A DNA stretch of 64,000 nucleotides from Dehalococcoidia bacterium (GCA_021462855.1 JAJTXQ010000041.1:43031-107030); one strand, 5' to 3'. Numbered from the stretch's first letter, positions 50,717-60,044 are shown. The notes: generated by a model not told the origin, from the letters alone. Translations and numbers: made by a program.

Positions 50717-52417
50717 ATGATGAGCGAGAAGCAGGGCGCGTTCACCTTCGTGCTGCACTCCCATCTGCCGTATGCGCGCATGGCGGGCCGCTGGCCCCAC
50801 GGCGAGGAGTGGATCCACGAGGCCGCGACAGACACGTACCTGCCGCTCGTCGCGGCGCTCCACGACCTCGCGGCCGAGGGCGTGCGCTACCGCCTGACGA
50901 TCAGCATTACGCCGGTGCTCGCCGAGCAGCTGGCCGACCCCGACGTGCTGGCGAACCTCGAGGCATACCTCACGGACCTGCGGGATCGCGCGGCGGCGGA
51001 CATCGACCGGTTCGAGCGCGAAGGGGATTCGGCGCGCGCCGGCGGGGCGGCGTTCTACCGCGTGCGCTACGCATGGCTGCTCGACCAGCTGACGGCGCGC
51101 TTCGGGCGCGACATCATCGGCGCGTTCCGCTGGCTGCAGGACAACGGCTATGCGGAGCTTTCGACGAGCGCGGCGACGCACGGCTACCTGCCGCTGTTCG
51201 CGCGCGACTCGTCGATTCATGCGCAGGTGCGCACCGGGGTGCGGACATACGAGCGGCACTTCGGCCGCAAGCCGGCGTCGTTCTGGCTGCCGGAGTGCGC
51301 GTATCGCCCGGCGTTCATCGCCGGGGACGGCACGCGCAAGCCTGGCATCGAGGAGTTCCTCGCGGCGCAGGGCCTGACGACGTTCTTCGTGGAGACGCAC
51401 ATGGTGCTCGGCGGGCACCCGGTCGGCAAGGCCGCCGGCGATGTGGTGGGCCCGTACGGCGCGGTGCCGCGGCGCTACACCGTGCCGCACGCGCCCGAGC
51501 GCAAGGCGAACGGGCAGACGACGTTCGAGCCGTACTGGGTTGCGCGTCCCCGCGTCGCGGCGATCGCGCGGAACCTCGCGACGGGGCTGCAGGTGTGGTC
51601 GGCCGACCACGGCTACCCGGGCGACTTCGCGTACCGCGAGTTCCACAAGAAGGACGGCGAGTCAGGGCTGCGCTACTGGCGCGTCACCGGCGCGCGCGTG
51701 GAGCTCGGCGACAAGGCGACGTATGACCCGGCGCCGGCGCACGAACGCGCGGTCGCGCACGCGCGGCACTTCGCCGGCCTGGTCGAAGAACAGGTCGCGG
51801 GATACCACGCGTCGAGCGGCAACTACGGGCTCGTCAGCGCGGCGTACGATACGGAGCTGTTCGGCCACTGGTGGTTCGAGGGCACCGTCTGGATCAAGGA
51901 AGTGCTGCGCAATCTCGCGGCCAGCGAGGCCGTCGCGCTCACCGGCGCCGCCCAGTTCATCGCCGAGCACCCGCCCGGGGAGGTGATCGACCTGCCGGAG
52001 GGCTCGTGGGGGCAACAGGGCACGCACTTCACGTGGATGAACGCCGATACGCAGTGGATGTGGCCGGTGATCAACGACGCCCAGCGGCGGATCGAGGAGA
52101 TCGTCGCCCGGCACGGCGATGCGGCGGGCGATACGGCCGTCGCCCTGGCGCAGCTCGGCCGCGAGCTGTTGCTGCTCGAGTCGAGCGACTGGCCGTTCCT
52201 GGTCACCACGGGCCAGGCGCGCGCCTACGCGGAGCTGCGCTTCACGCAGCACGCGGAGCGCTTCGACGAGCTGGCGGCGCAGATCGAACGGGGCACGATC
52301 GACCGCGCGCTGGTCGATGATCTCTGTGAACGGGATAAGGTCTTCGCTGATATACAGATTCAAGACTTCGCCGCGCGCGAGGGCATGGCCGAGGCTCCGA
52401 GCGGGGCACTAGCATAA
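50717..52417 (+). CDS. GH57 1,4-alpha-glucan branching enzyme
   Basis: 566 residues. GH57 motifs in order: HSHLPY (motif 1), 'FWLPECAYRP' with the nucleophile-type E193, 'TTFFVETHMVLG', 'VWSADHGYPGD' and 'YDTELFGHWWFEG' with the acid/base D378, then the helical C-terminal domain ('WGQQGTHFTWMNADTQWMW'). This set matches archaeal and Thermus GH57 branching enzymes (TK1436 type), which create alpha-1,6 branches. Two ATGs in tandem (50717, 50720). Confidence 0.88.
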   Translation: MMSEKQGAFTFVLHSHLPYARMAGRWPHGEEWIHEAATDTYLPLVAALHDLAAEGVRYRLTISITPVLAEQLADPDVLANLEAYLTDLRDRAAADIDRFEREGDSARAGGAAFYRVRYAWLLDQLTARFGRDIIGAFRWLQDNGYAELSTSAATHGYLPLFARDSSIHAQVRTGVRTYERHFGRKPASFWLPECAYRPAFIAGDGTRKPGIEEFLAAQGLTTFFVETHMVLGGHPVGKAAGDVVGPYGAVPRRYTVPHAPERKANGQTTFEPYWVARPRVAAIARNLATGLQVWSADHGYPGDFAYREFHKKDGESGLRYWRVTGARVELGDKATYDPAPAHERAVAHARHFAGLVEEQVAGYHASSGNYGLVSAAYDTELFGHWWFEGTVWIKEVLRNLAASEAVALTGAAQFIAEHPPGEVIDLPEGSWGQQGTHFTWMNADTQWMWPVINDAQRRIEEIVARHGDAAGDTAVALAQLGRELLLLESSDWPFLVTTGQARAYAELRFTQHAERFDELAAQIERGTIDRALVDDLCERDKVFADIQIQDFAAREGMAEAPSGALA

Positions 52418-52429
52418 GTACAGGCGCCT

Positions 52430-52458
52430 CCCGGCGGCACGGGCGCCGTGCCGCCGGG
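52430..52458 (+). other. Intercistronic hairpin
   Basis: Perfect 11-bp stem CCCGGCGGCAC / GTGCCGCCGGG, loop GGGCGCC, no T-run. It lies between the first and second GH57 genes and is likely an mRNA stability or processing element. Confidence 0.5.
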
Positions 52459-52501
52459 CTGGCGCTCTTGCTCAATCGGGGGACTTCCGGGGGAGACGCA
52501 G

Positions 52502-53809
52502 ATGCCGACGATCTACTGGGGACAGCTCCTGCACTTCTACCAGCCGCCGATCCAGATCCCCGAGATCCTGCGCAAGGTCGTCGACGAGTCGTACCGGCCG
52601 CTGATCGATGTGTTCAAGCAGCAGCCGCACGCGAAGGCGTCGGTGAACATCAACGGCGTGCTGACGGAGATGCTCTTCGAGAGCGGCTACCAGGATGTGA
52701 TCGATGGCCTGCGCGACCTGGCCGAGCGCGGCCAGATCGAGTTCGTCGGGTCGGCGAAGTACCACGCGATCCTGCCGCTGATCAGCGAGGCGGAGCAGCG
52801 GCGGCAGATCCGCCGCAACCACCTGACGAACCGGCACTTCTTTGGCGATGCGTACCAGCCGAAGGGGTTCTTCCCGCCGGAGATGTGCTACGACCGCGCG
52901 ATCCTGGGCCCCGTGGTCGACTTCGGGCACGAGTGGGTGATCATGAGCGGGGTGGCGTGCAACGCCGACTGGCCGATCCACTCCGTCTACCACGCGAAGT
53001 CGAACGCGGGCGATGACGTGGCCGTGGTGTTTCGCGACGACGTGCTGAGTAACCGTATCTCGTTCCAGGACATCGACGGGCGCGGGTTCGTCGAGCACCT
53101 CCGGACGTCGCACCCGGACGGCGACGGCGACATCTACATCGTCACGGCGATGGATGCGGAGACGTTCGGGCACCACATCGAGAACTGGGACCAGCTGTTC
53201 CTCGCCGAGGCGTACGAGGCGGTGCAGCCGTACCAGGGCGTCGTGCAGGCGCGCCCGCTCGCGCAGAGCACGCGGCGGCTGCTGACGATGACGAGCGAGG
53301 CGACGGAGGGGCCGGACCACGTCACCTCGTGCACGATCTCCGAGATCGTGGCGCGGATGCCGCGCGACGCGGAGATCGACCCGAAGCCGGCATCGTGGAG
53401 CAGCACGCACGATGACCTGAACGCCGGCGTGCCGTATCCGCTGTGGAAGCAGCCGGGCAACTACATCCACAAGCTGCAATGGGAGCACGTCGACATCGCG
53501 CTCGAGCTCGTAGGCAAGGCGCAGGAGGTCGCGGACAACGCGACGAGCCAGCGCCACGCCGAGATCGCGCGCGGGTTGATGGACCCGGCGCTGCATTCGT
53601 GCCAGTTCTGGTGGGCGAGCCGCCGCCCGCACTGGGACATCAACATGATCGCGCGCGGGATGGACCAGCAGACCGATGTGGTCGTCAACGCGTTCCGCTC
53701 GATCAACCTGAGCGGCGCGCCCGAGGAAGTGAAGCGGGACGCCTACTACAAGGTCGTCGCCGCGCGCGACCTGCGCGCGAAGCTGCACGACCAGCTGTTC
53801 TGGGACTAG
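52502..53809 (+). CDS. GH57 family glycoside hydrolase/glucanotransferase
   Basis: 435 residues. 'QLLHFYQPPIQIPEILRKVV' carries motif 1 (H-x-Y-Q variant of HQP), 'GFFPPEMCYDRAIL' the catalytic Glu motif, and 'VTAMDAETFGHHIE' the catalytic Asp motif. It is shorter than the branching enzyme and lacks its C-terminal domain; closest in form to GH57 alpha-amylase or glucanotransferase members. It would trim or rearrange alpha-1,4-glucan. GGGGGAGACG before the ATG. Confidence 0.82.
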   Translation: MPTIYWGQLLHFYQPPIQIPEILRKVVDESYRPLIDVFKQQPHAKASVNINGVLTEMLFESGYQDVIDGLRDLAERGQIEFVGSAKYHAILPLISEAEQRRQIRRNHLTNRHFFGDAYQPKGFFPPEMCYDRAILGPVVDFGHEWVIMSGVACNADWPIHSVYHAKSNAGDDVAVVFRDDVLSNRISFQDIDGRGFVEHLRTSHPDGDGDIYIVTAMDAETFGHHIENWDQLFLAEAYEAVQPYQGVVQARPLAQSTRRLLTMTSEATEGPDHVTSCTISEIVARMPRDAEIDPKPASWSSTHDDLNAGVPYPLWKQPGNYIHKLQWEHVDIALELVGKAQEVADNATSQRHAEIARGLMDPALHSCQFWWASRRPHWDINMIARGMDQQTDVVVNAFRSINLSGAPEEVKRDAYYKVVAARDLRAKLHDQLFWD

Positions 53810-53829
53810 CGCCGGGCCGGGTACGCCCC

Positions 53830-55752
53830 ATGAAACGGATCAACGTCATCCTCGCGTTCCACGCGCAGGAGCCGCTGTGGGACTTCCCCGCCCGCGTGCT
53901 CGAGTCGCTGCGCGACGGCGACGTGCGTCGCGAGGCCGTCGGCAACGACAACTGGGTGCGCAAGCGCGCCGAAGCCGGCCGCGACATCTACGCCGACCTG
54001 CTGCGCGCGGGCGAGCGCCTCGGCGCGCCGGTGTGCCTGGAGGCGACGAACGAGGTGCTGATGCAGATCCGGCGCTTCATGCCGGATACGTTCGGGCGCC
54101 TCGGCGACGCGTATCGCGCCGGCGCGATCTACCCGGTGTACGGCAACGCGTTTCACACGCACATCGCGATGCTGACCAATGCCGAACTCGCCGACGAATT
54201 GCGCCTCAACCGCGAGTTCCTGCGCGACGTGCTCGGCGCGCCCGAACCGCGCCACCCCGGCGCCTTCCCGATGGAAGGCTCGATCGACGCGCACAAGCTC
54301 GCCGGATTCCGCGAAGCAGGCATGGAGTACGTCATCTTCCCGAACCTCAGCGAGCGCAAGGCGCGCTACCGCTTCGAGGGGCTGCGGGAGGGCGCAGACC
54401 CGGCGCACGGCGCGTTCACGATCGACGACGGGCTGATCGCGCTGCCGCGCCACTTCCCGATCTCCCAGGAGATCTGGCGGCCGATCACGAAGTGGCAGCC
54501 GAAGCGCCTCGTGCCGCAGGGCTACATCCTCGGCAAGTTCGCGGTGCTCGACGAGGAATACCGCGACGGGCGAACGGTCGACTTCCCGATTGGCCGCGAG
54601 CAGGCCGTCGATGAGTACGCGCGGACGCTGCGCGGTGCCGTCGCCGGCGCGCCGGATGGCGGGCTGCTGCTGTACATCCAGGACCTCGAGCTGATGGACT
54701 TCGGCGAGGAGGCGCTCGAGATCCTCGTCGAGGCGTGGGAGCGCGTGCGCGCCGAGCGCCGCGCCGAGCTGCGCTTCACGACGCCCGACGAGTACATCGA
54801 CGACCTGCGCGCATCGGGGCAGGCGCTGCCGCACATGTGGTTCCACCAGGCGTCCTGGGCGCCGGAGATCCGCCTCGTGCTGCGCAGCGATGGGCACTAT
54901 CCGCCGCTGCATGCCGGCGCGTTCCGCGGCGCCGACAGCGACACGGAGGTCTTTCGCCGATGGCCGTTCATCTTCTGGGAGCCGGGGCGGTTCATCGCCG
55001 ATGCGTTCCGCTCGCTGGTCGCGAGCTTAGGCCACGACCTGCGCATCCCGCTGTCAGGCGCGGAGCTCGATGAGCGGGGATACGACCTCGACCCGTCGCT
55101 GGACGACGGCACGAAGCTCGCGCTGCACCTGCGGGCGATGCAGCGGGCGTGCAACTTCGGCTGGCAGCCCGACGAGGCGCGGCACAAGTGGCCGTACATG
55201 CACGGACTGGCGATCTGCGAGATCCTTCGCGCGCAACTCGCGGCGGGCGAGGCCGGCGCGGATGCCATGCGGTCGTTCCGGCCGTTGCCGGAGCGCGCGT
55301 TGCGCGGCCTCGACCGCGTGCTTGAGGTGATCGTCGACACGCGGGTGGCGTACCTGCGGCGCGGCATCGAGCGGCTCGGGGAGCGCGCGGGCACGCCCGC
55401 CGAGCGCGCGGAGGCCGAAGCGCACCTGCAAGCGGCGGAGCGGCGGCGGCGGCGCGCGTCGGCGCTGGCGCGGCAACTTCGCGCCGAGAACGGCAAGTTC
55501 ATCACGAACTGCCCGGTCGACGGGCGCGCCGTCGCGCGGCTGCTCGCGTTACTGCAGGAGCATTGCCGCGAGGCGTACCTCGCCGTCAACGAGATCCAGC
55601 GCGCGTGGATGCGCATCCGCGACACCGACGGAATGATCGTGGAGATGTACGAGTACCTGTACGACCTCTATCCGCCGCTGTTCCCGCAGATCCTCCGCGA
55701 CCTGGCGACCGAGGATGAGGTGGCCGCCATCGAGGATCCGCCGCTGGCGTGA
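53830..55752 (+). CDS. Third GH57-like protein, long form
   Basis: 640 residues. N-terminal (beta/alpha)7-type domain with 'NVILAFHAQEPLWDFP' (H-x-Q motif 1), 'YPVYGNAFHTHIAMLTNAEL', 'HPGAFPMEGSIDAHKL' at the place of the Glu motif, and 'LLLYIQDLELMDFGEEALE' at the place of the Asp motif. The C-terminal 300 residues are helical ('RHKWPYMHGLAICEIL', 'NGKFITNCPVDGRAV'). It is divergent from the two GH57 genes upstream; the specificity, and even whether it is a hydrolase, is open. Last gene of the riboswitch operon. Confidence 0.75.
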   Translation: MKRINVILAFHAQEPLWDFPARVLESLRDGDVRREAVGNDNWVRKRAEAGRDIYADLLRAGERLGAPVCLEATNEVLMQIRRFMPDTFGRLGDAYRAGAIYPVYGNAFHTHIAMLTNAELADELRLNREFLRDVLGAPEPRHPGAFPMEGSIDAHKLAGFREAGMEYVIFPNLSERKARYRFEGLREGADPAHGAFTIDDGLIALPRHFPISQEIWRPITKWQPKRLVPQGYILGKFAVLDEEYRDGRTVDFPIGREQAVDEYARTLRGAVAGAPDGGLLLYIQDLELMDFGEEALEILVEAWERVRAERRAELRFTTPDEYIDDLRASGQALPHMWFHQASWAPEIRLVLRSDGHYPPLHAGAFRGADSDTEVFRRWPFIFWEPGRFIADAFRSLVASLGHDLRIPLSGAELDERGYDLDPSLDDGTKLALHLRAMQRACNFGWQPDEARHKWPYMHGLAICEILRAQLAAGEAGADAMRSFRPLPERALRGLDRVLEVIVDTRVAYLRRGIERLGERAGTPAERAEAEAHLQAAERRRRRASALARQLRAENGKFITNCPVDGRAVARLLALLQEHCREAYLAVNEIQRAWMRIRDTDGMIVEMYEYLYDLYPPLFPQILRDLATEDEVAAIEDPPLA

Positions 55753-55779
55753 CGTCCGCCTGCGATTGGACGCGGCCGG

Positions 55780-56241
55780 CTACTCCCGCACTTCGAAGAT
55801 GAACTCGACCTCGACCGGCGCGCCGAGCGGCAGCTCCGCCATGCCGACGGCGCTGCGTGCGCCGATGCCGGCGTCGCCGAACACGTCGCGCAGCAGGTTC
55901 GACGCGCCATCGGCGACGGTGGGCTGATCGCCGAACCCGGCGGACGACGCGACGAACACCGTGAGTTTCACGGCGCGCACGATACGGTCGAGCGTGCCGA
56001 GGTGCGCCCGCGCGACCGCCAGCGCCGAGATCGCGCAGCCGCGCGCCGCCTCCGCGCCCTGTTCGACGGTGACGCCATCGCCCAGCTTCCCGGCATGCAA
56101 CGGCCGCCCGTTGGCGATCGCGATCTGCCCGCTGATGAACAGCAGGTTGCCTGCACGCACGCACGGCGCGTACGCCCAGCGCGGCTTCGCCGGCTCCGGC
56201 AGCGTGATCCCCAGCTCAGCGATGCGTTGCTCCGCGCTCAT
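55780..56241 (-). CDS. RidA family protein
   Basis: 153 residues. YjgF/RidA fold: 'NLLFISGQIAI...GKLGDGVTVEQG', 'DRIVRAVKLTVFVASSAGF', 'GARSAVGMAELPLGAPVEVE'. The conserved Arg of imine deaminases is present in GARSAVG. It belongs to the longer RidA subgroup; it removes reactive enamines/imines or has a related role. AGGAGGCGCC directly before the ATG. Confidence 0.88.
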   Translation of the reverse strand: MSAEQRIAELGITLPEPAKPRWAYAPCVRAGNLLFISGQIAIANGRPLHAGKLGDGVTVEQGAEAARGCAISALAVARAHLGTLDRIVRAVKLTVFVASSAGFGDQPTVADGASNLLRDVFGDAGIGARSAVGMAELPLGAPVEVEFIFEVRE

Positions 56242-56263
56242 GGCGCCTCCTCCTGTACTTCGA

Positions 56264-57775
56264 TCATCGCGCGTCGAGCCGTTGCTCGCATAGCACGTTG
56301 CCGTCCGCGTCCTTCGCCGTGATGCTCATGCTCGTCGCGTCGGCGTCGACGAGGGCGTAGGCGTAGGAGTTGAGCGATGCGCAGTCGACGCCGGCGACGC
56401 CGGTGAGGAACGAGCCGAGCAGTCCCGCGCCGGCTTCGCCGATCACCTCGACGATGTACTGCTCAAGCGGCGTCGTGGCGATCGGCCCGGCGATCGCCTC
56501 GTACGCGACGGGCGGCGCGCCGTCGAATGGGTCGATGCGCACCGGGCCGAAGATGTTGGCGTGGAAGTCCGTCGCGAGGAACACGACGTTCCGCACATCG
56601 TTGTCGCGGATGTACTGGAGGATCTCGCGTCGCTCGGCGGCGTAGCCCTCCCAGCGGTCGTACGGCAGGAACAGCAGCGCCTGGATCGGCACCGGGTTCA
56701 CCACGACCTTCCACGTCGCGTCGGTGTCCGTGAGCCAACGCTCGAACGCGGCCTGCTGCTCGCCGCCGAGCAGCGTGCGGGCCGGGTCGTCGAGCGTGGC
56801 GAGGCAGGCGGCGGGCAGCGTTTCCGGTACCTGCGCGAATGCGCCGGCGGCGCGCACGGCGTCGGGCACGCCGGGAGCGACGCGCGCGGGCAGCGGATCG
56901 CCGTCGCATGCGCCTTCCGCCGAAGCATCGCGGAAGCTGCGCTGGTCGAGGATGAAGATGTCGACGTCGCGGCCCCAGCGGAACGAGCGGTACATGGCCG
57001 CCGGGTCGCCGCTGTCCGCGATCGGCATGAACTCGCGGAAGGCGCGGCGTCCCGCCTCGAACATCGCGGGGTCGGCCGTCGTGCCCGCGAAGTCGTTGAC
57101 GACCTCGTGGTCGTCCCACATGGTGTACGCCGGCGCGGCGGCGAGGGTGTCGCGGAGCGCGCGGTAGCCGCGGTTCTCGCGGTACTTCGCGCGGTAGCCG
57201 GCGAGCGCCGTCGCCTTCGGCGCGCGGTCGGCGTAGATCGTGTCGCCGAAGTACAGGAAGAACGCCGGCTGCGCGGCGCGCGCGGCGTCGAGCACCTGGA
57301 ACTCGTTGAAGGGCGGCGAACCGTCGTCCTGGCGCGAGCCGTCGGAGTCGCCGCTGAACACGAAGCGCACCGGCGCCGATGTCGCGCTGTCGGGCGCGGT
57401 GCTGAACATGCCGGTGTCGCTGACCGCCGTCCCGGCGCGGAATCGATACCAGTAACGCGTGCCCGGCGTCAGCCCTTCGACGCGCACCTTCACGGTGAAG
57501 TCGCGCTCGGCCGACGTTTCGGTTTCGATCGTGGTGACGGCCCCGGCGAACGCGGAGTCCGGTGCGACTTCGGCGAGCAGGCGGTCGCCGTTATCGGCGA
57601 GCGTCCATAGCACGGCGCTGTCGGCCGTCACGTCGCCGCTGGCGACGCCGTGGTTGAAGCGCGCCGTGCTGCCGATCGTCCGTGTCGTGACATCGTCGCG
57701 CGAGCCGCCGCCGTCGCACGCAGCGGCGAACGTGGCGACGGCGACGAGCGTGGCGAGCATCGCGTGACGGAGCAT
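56264..57775 (-). CDS. phoD: PhoD-like alkaline phosphatase, lipoprotein
   Basis: 503 residues. A lipoprotein signal (MLRHAMLATLVAVATFAAAC) puts it on the outer face of the membrane. PhoD N-terminal domain 'FNHGVASGDVTADSAVLWT', then metal motifs 'SGDSDGS', 'FGDTIYAD', 'MWDDHEVVNDF' and 'ATDFHANI'. PhoD enzymes hydrolyse phosphomono- and diesters using Ca2+/Fe3+. GGGAGG before the ATG. Phosphate scavenging is likely; no Pho-box is identified. Confidence 0.88.
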   Translation of the reverse strand: MLRHAMLATLVAVATFAAACDGGGSRDDVTTRTIGSTARFNHGVASGDVTADSAVLWTLADNGDRLLAEVAPDSAFAGAVTTIETETSAERDFTVKVRVEGLTPGTRYWYRFRAGTAVSDTGMFSTAPDSATSAPVRFVFSGDSDGSRQDDGSPPFNEFQVLDAARAAQPAFFLYFGDTIYADRAPKATALAGYRAKYRENRGYRALRDTLAAAPAYTMWDDHEVVNDFAGTTADPAMFEAGRRAFREFMPIADSGDPAAMYRSFRWGRDVDIFILDQRSFRDASAEGACDGDPLPARVAPGVPDAVRAAGAFAQVPETLPAACLATLDDPARTLLGGEQQAAFERWLTDTDATWKVVVNPVPIQALLFLPYDRWEGYAAERREILQYIRDNDVRNVVFLATDFHANIFGPVRIDPFDGAPPVAYEAIAGPIATTPLEQYIVEVIGEAGAGLLGSFLTGVAGVDCASLNSYAYALVDADATSMSITAKDADGNVLCEQRLDAR

Positions 57776-57881
57776 CGGCCTCCCTGCGCCCTGGCGGCGA
57801 GCGGCCCGTCGACGGGCGCCGTGCCTTCGGCGCGCGGCGCGGGTACGATAGCATTCCCACGCACGAAGGAGAGATAGCCCG

Positions 57882-58460
57882 ATGCCGACGTACAAGCTCG
57901 AAGCGTTCCCGCGTTCCATGATCCTCCGCGACGGCTCGACCGTCGAGCTGCGGCCGATGACGGCCGGGGACGGGCAGAAGGTGCTCGACTTCTTCCTGCG
58001 GGTGCCCGACGAGGAGCGCTACTTCCTGAAGGACGACGTGACGTCGCCGAAGGTGATCGAGGGCTGGGCATCCCACCTGGACTACGACCGCGCGCTGCCG
58101 CTGCTGGCGTGGCGAGATGGCAATGTCGTCGGCGACGCGGTGCTCGTGCGCTCGCGCGTCGGCGCCCGGCGGCACATCGGCGAGATCCGCGTGGTGGTGC
58201 TGCCGGAGTGCCGCAATCAGGGGCTCGGCAGCATCATGGTGCGTCAGCTCTGCGACATCGCCGCGGACGCCGAGCTCGACAAGGTCGTCGCGGAGCTCGT
58301 CGCCGACCGCGAGCAGGAGGCGATGATGGCGATGGAGCGGCTGGGTTTCCTGCGCAGCGCCGTGCTGTCGGAGCATTTCCGCGATCCGCAGGGCCGCCCG
58401 CACGACCTGGTCGTCATGGTCCTGCCACTCGGCAAGTGGTACGAGTGGTGGCAGTACTAG
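57882..58460 (+). CDS. GNAT N-acetyltransferase
   Basis: 192 residues; AAGGAGAGA before the ATG. GNAT fold: 'RDGSTVELRPMTAGDGQKVLDFF', 'GEIRVVVLPECRNQGLGSIMV' with the acetyl-CoA loop (RNQGLGS), 'LGFLRSAVLSEHFRDPQGRPHDLVVM'. Target unknown. TACGAT at about 57844 is a candidate -10. Confidence 0.82.
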   Translation: MPTYKLEAFPRSMILRDGSTVELRPMTAGDGQKVLDFFLRVPDEERYFLKDDVTSPKVIEGWASHLDYDRALPLLAWRDGNVVGDAVLVRSRVGARRHIGEIRVVVLPECRNQGLGSIMVRQLCDIAADAELDKVVAELVADREQEAMMAMERLGFLRSAVLSEHFRDPQGRPHDLVVMVLPLGKWYEWWQY

Positions 58461-58512
58461 GGAGACAGGCGTTGCCCGGCCCGGGCGCCACGCAACACGA
58501 CGGGAAAACGGT

Positions 58513-58546
58513 GCGCCCCCTCCCCGGTGCGGTGGAGAGGGGGCGC
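58513..58546 (-). terminator. Terminator of the glutamine synthetase gene
   Basis: 10-bp stem GCGCCCCCTC (58513-58522) / GAGGGGGCGC (58537-58546). Read on the minus strand the tail is ACCGTTTTCC. Confidence 0.6.
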
Positions 58547-58568
58547 GGTCGGTGGGTGTCTCGGTACG

Positions 58569-59687
58569 CTACCTGCGCTTCGCGCCGGCCTTCTTTCGGG
58601 CGGGCGCCTTCGACTTCGTGGCGGCGGACCTGGCGCGCGACTTCACGCCGGGGATCGCCGCCTCGCTGTGCCCGTTCGAGGACGTGCCTTCGGCCGCCGA
58701 GCACACGGTCTCGACGATCAGGCGCGTGACGGTGTACGGGTCCATGTTCGCGTTCGGCCGGCGGTCCTCGATGTAGCCCTTGCGGTCGCGCGCGACCTGC
58801 CACGGGATGCGCACCGAAGCGCCGCGATCCGACACGCCGTAGCGGAACTGCTTGTAGGAGCACGTCTCGTGCAGGCCCGTGAGACGCTCCTCGATCGCGT
58901 AGCCGTAGTTGGCGATGTGCAGCTCGTGGCGCGTGCCGAGCGCCTGCGCTGCCTTGACGCACGGGTCGTACGCGGCGCGCATCTCCTTCGTCGAGAAGTT
59001 GGTGTGCGCGCCGGCGCCGTTCCAGTCGCCCTTCACGGGCTTGGGGTACAGCGTCGCCGCCACGCCGAAGTCCTCGGCGATGCGGTAGAGCAGCCAGCGC
59101 GCGACCCACAGCTCATCCGAGGCCTCGACGGCGCCGAGCGGGCCGATCTGGAACTCCCACTGGCCGGGCATCACCTCGCCGTTGGTGCCGGAAATCGTCA
59201 GGCCGGCCTTCAGGCACGCCTCGGTGTGCGCCTCGACGATGTCGCGGCCGAACACCTCGTCGGCGCCGACGCCGCAGTAGTAGCCGCCCTGCGGCGCGGG
59301 GAAGCCGTTGTCGGGCCAGCCGAGCGGCTTCGCGCCTTCAAAGAACGTGTACTCCTGCTCGATGCCGAACCACGTGTCGTGGCTCTTGTACTTGCGGGCG
59401 GCCTTGACGCACGCGGCGCGCGTGTTCGAGGGGTGCGGCTTCATGTCGGTGAGCAGCACTTCGTTGAGGACGAGCTTGTGCTCGCCGCCGCGCAGCGGGT
59501 CGGGGCAGACAAAGACCGGCTGCAGCACGCAGTCGGAGTTCGAGCCGGGCGCCTGGTTGGTGCTCGATCCGTCGAAGCCCCAGACCGGCGGCTTCTGACC
59601 CGATGGGACGATCTTGGTCTTGGAGCGCAGCTTGGCCGTCGGCTTCGTGCCGTCGATCCAGATGTACTCGGCCTTGTAGAAGCTCAT
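58569..59687 (-). CDS. glnII: Glutamine synthetase type II (eukaryote-like GSII)
   Basis: 372 residues. 'YIWIDGTKPTAKLRSKTKIV', 'WGFDGSSTNQAPGSNSDCVL', 'WFGIEQEYTFF', 'GPYYCGVG'-like GGYYCGVGADEVFGRD, 'MPGQWEFQIGPLGAVE' and 'GDWNGAGAHTNFSTK' identify the short decameric GSII class rather than GlnA (GSI). It makes glutamine from glutamate, ammonia and ATP, and has no adenylylation loop. An unusual Lys/Ala/Arg-rich tail of about 25 residues ends the protein. GGGAGAA before the ATG; TGTAGAAT at about 59746 (minus strand) is a likely extended -10. Confidence 0.92.
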   Translation of the reverse strand: MSFYKAEYIWIDGTKPTAKLRSKTKIVPSGQKPPVWGFDGSSTNQAPGSNSDCVLQPVFVCPDPLRGGEHKLVLNEVLLTDMKPHPSNTRAACVKAARKYKSHDTWFGIEQEYTFFEGAKPLGWPDNGFPAPQGGYYCGVGADEVFGRDIVEAHTEACLKAGLTISGTNGEVMPGQWEFQIGPLGAVEASDELWVARWLLYRIAEDFGVAATLYPKPVKGDWNGAGAHTNFSTKEMRAAYDPCVKAAQALGTRHELHIANYGYAIEERLTGLHETCSYKQFRYGVSDRGASVRIPWQVARDRKGYIEDRRPNANMDPYTVTRLIVETVCSAAEGTSSNGHSEAAIPGVKSRARSAATKSKAPARKKAGAKRR

Positions 59688-60028
59688 GTGTGTTCTCCCG
59701 CACGGCGCCGCCGCGGCGCCACTACACCCATCCGACAGGGCGCATTCTACACCGTTGATGTTACGGCCACGTTTCCGTTGTGCGACGGCGGTGCGACGGC
59801 GGTGCGACGGCGACGGCGCCGCACACGCGATCGCCGCGGCGTCGCGCGCACGCCGGGCGTTGCGCCTCCGAAGGCGCGCGCCCATGCGCGAGACGCCGCG
59901 GCGATGCCGCCGCTCCTCCGGATGGCGACCGCCGGCCGGTGACCGGTCCTCCCCGCGCGAGCGGCTGCGGGAGCGCCGGCCCGGAGCCCGCGGAGACGGC
60001 GCCGCGTGACACAGGATCATCGTCATAC
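59688..60028. other. Gene-free stretch between glnII and the phage module
   Basis: No convincing gene. It holds the glnII promoter region and a threefold 11-bp repeat (see next entry). No integrase or direct-repeat attachment site is evident. It may mark the phage module's left border. Confidence 0.4.
59781..59813 (+). repeat. Three tandem copies of TGCGACGGCGG
   Basis: 11-bp unit repeated three times (the last copy ends in A), in the glnII upstream region. Confidence 0.7.
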
Positions 60029-60044
60029 TAGAACACATGTTCTA
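60029..60044. promoter_or_regulatory. LexA/SOS-type box of the phage module
   Basis: Perfect 16-bp palindrome TAGAACACATGTTCTA, containing GAAC-N4-GTTC as in Gram-positive and actinobacterial LexA sites. It overlaps the -10 box, so binding would block transcription. Confidence 0.75.

Noticed and set aside
59781..59813. The three 11-bp repeats as a phage attachment site or a CRISPR remnant
   Set aside because: Tandem GC-rich units with no spacers and no matching copy seen elsewhere in the window.
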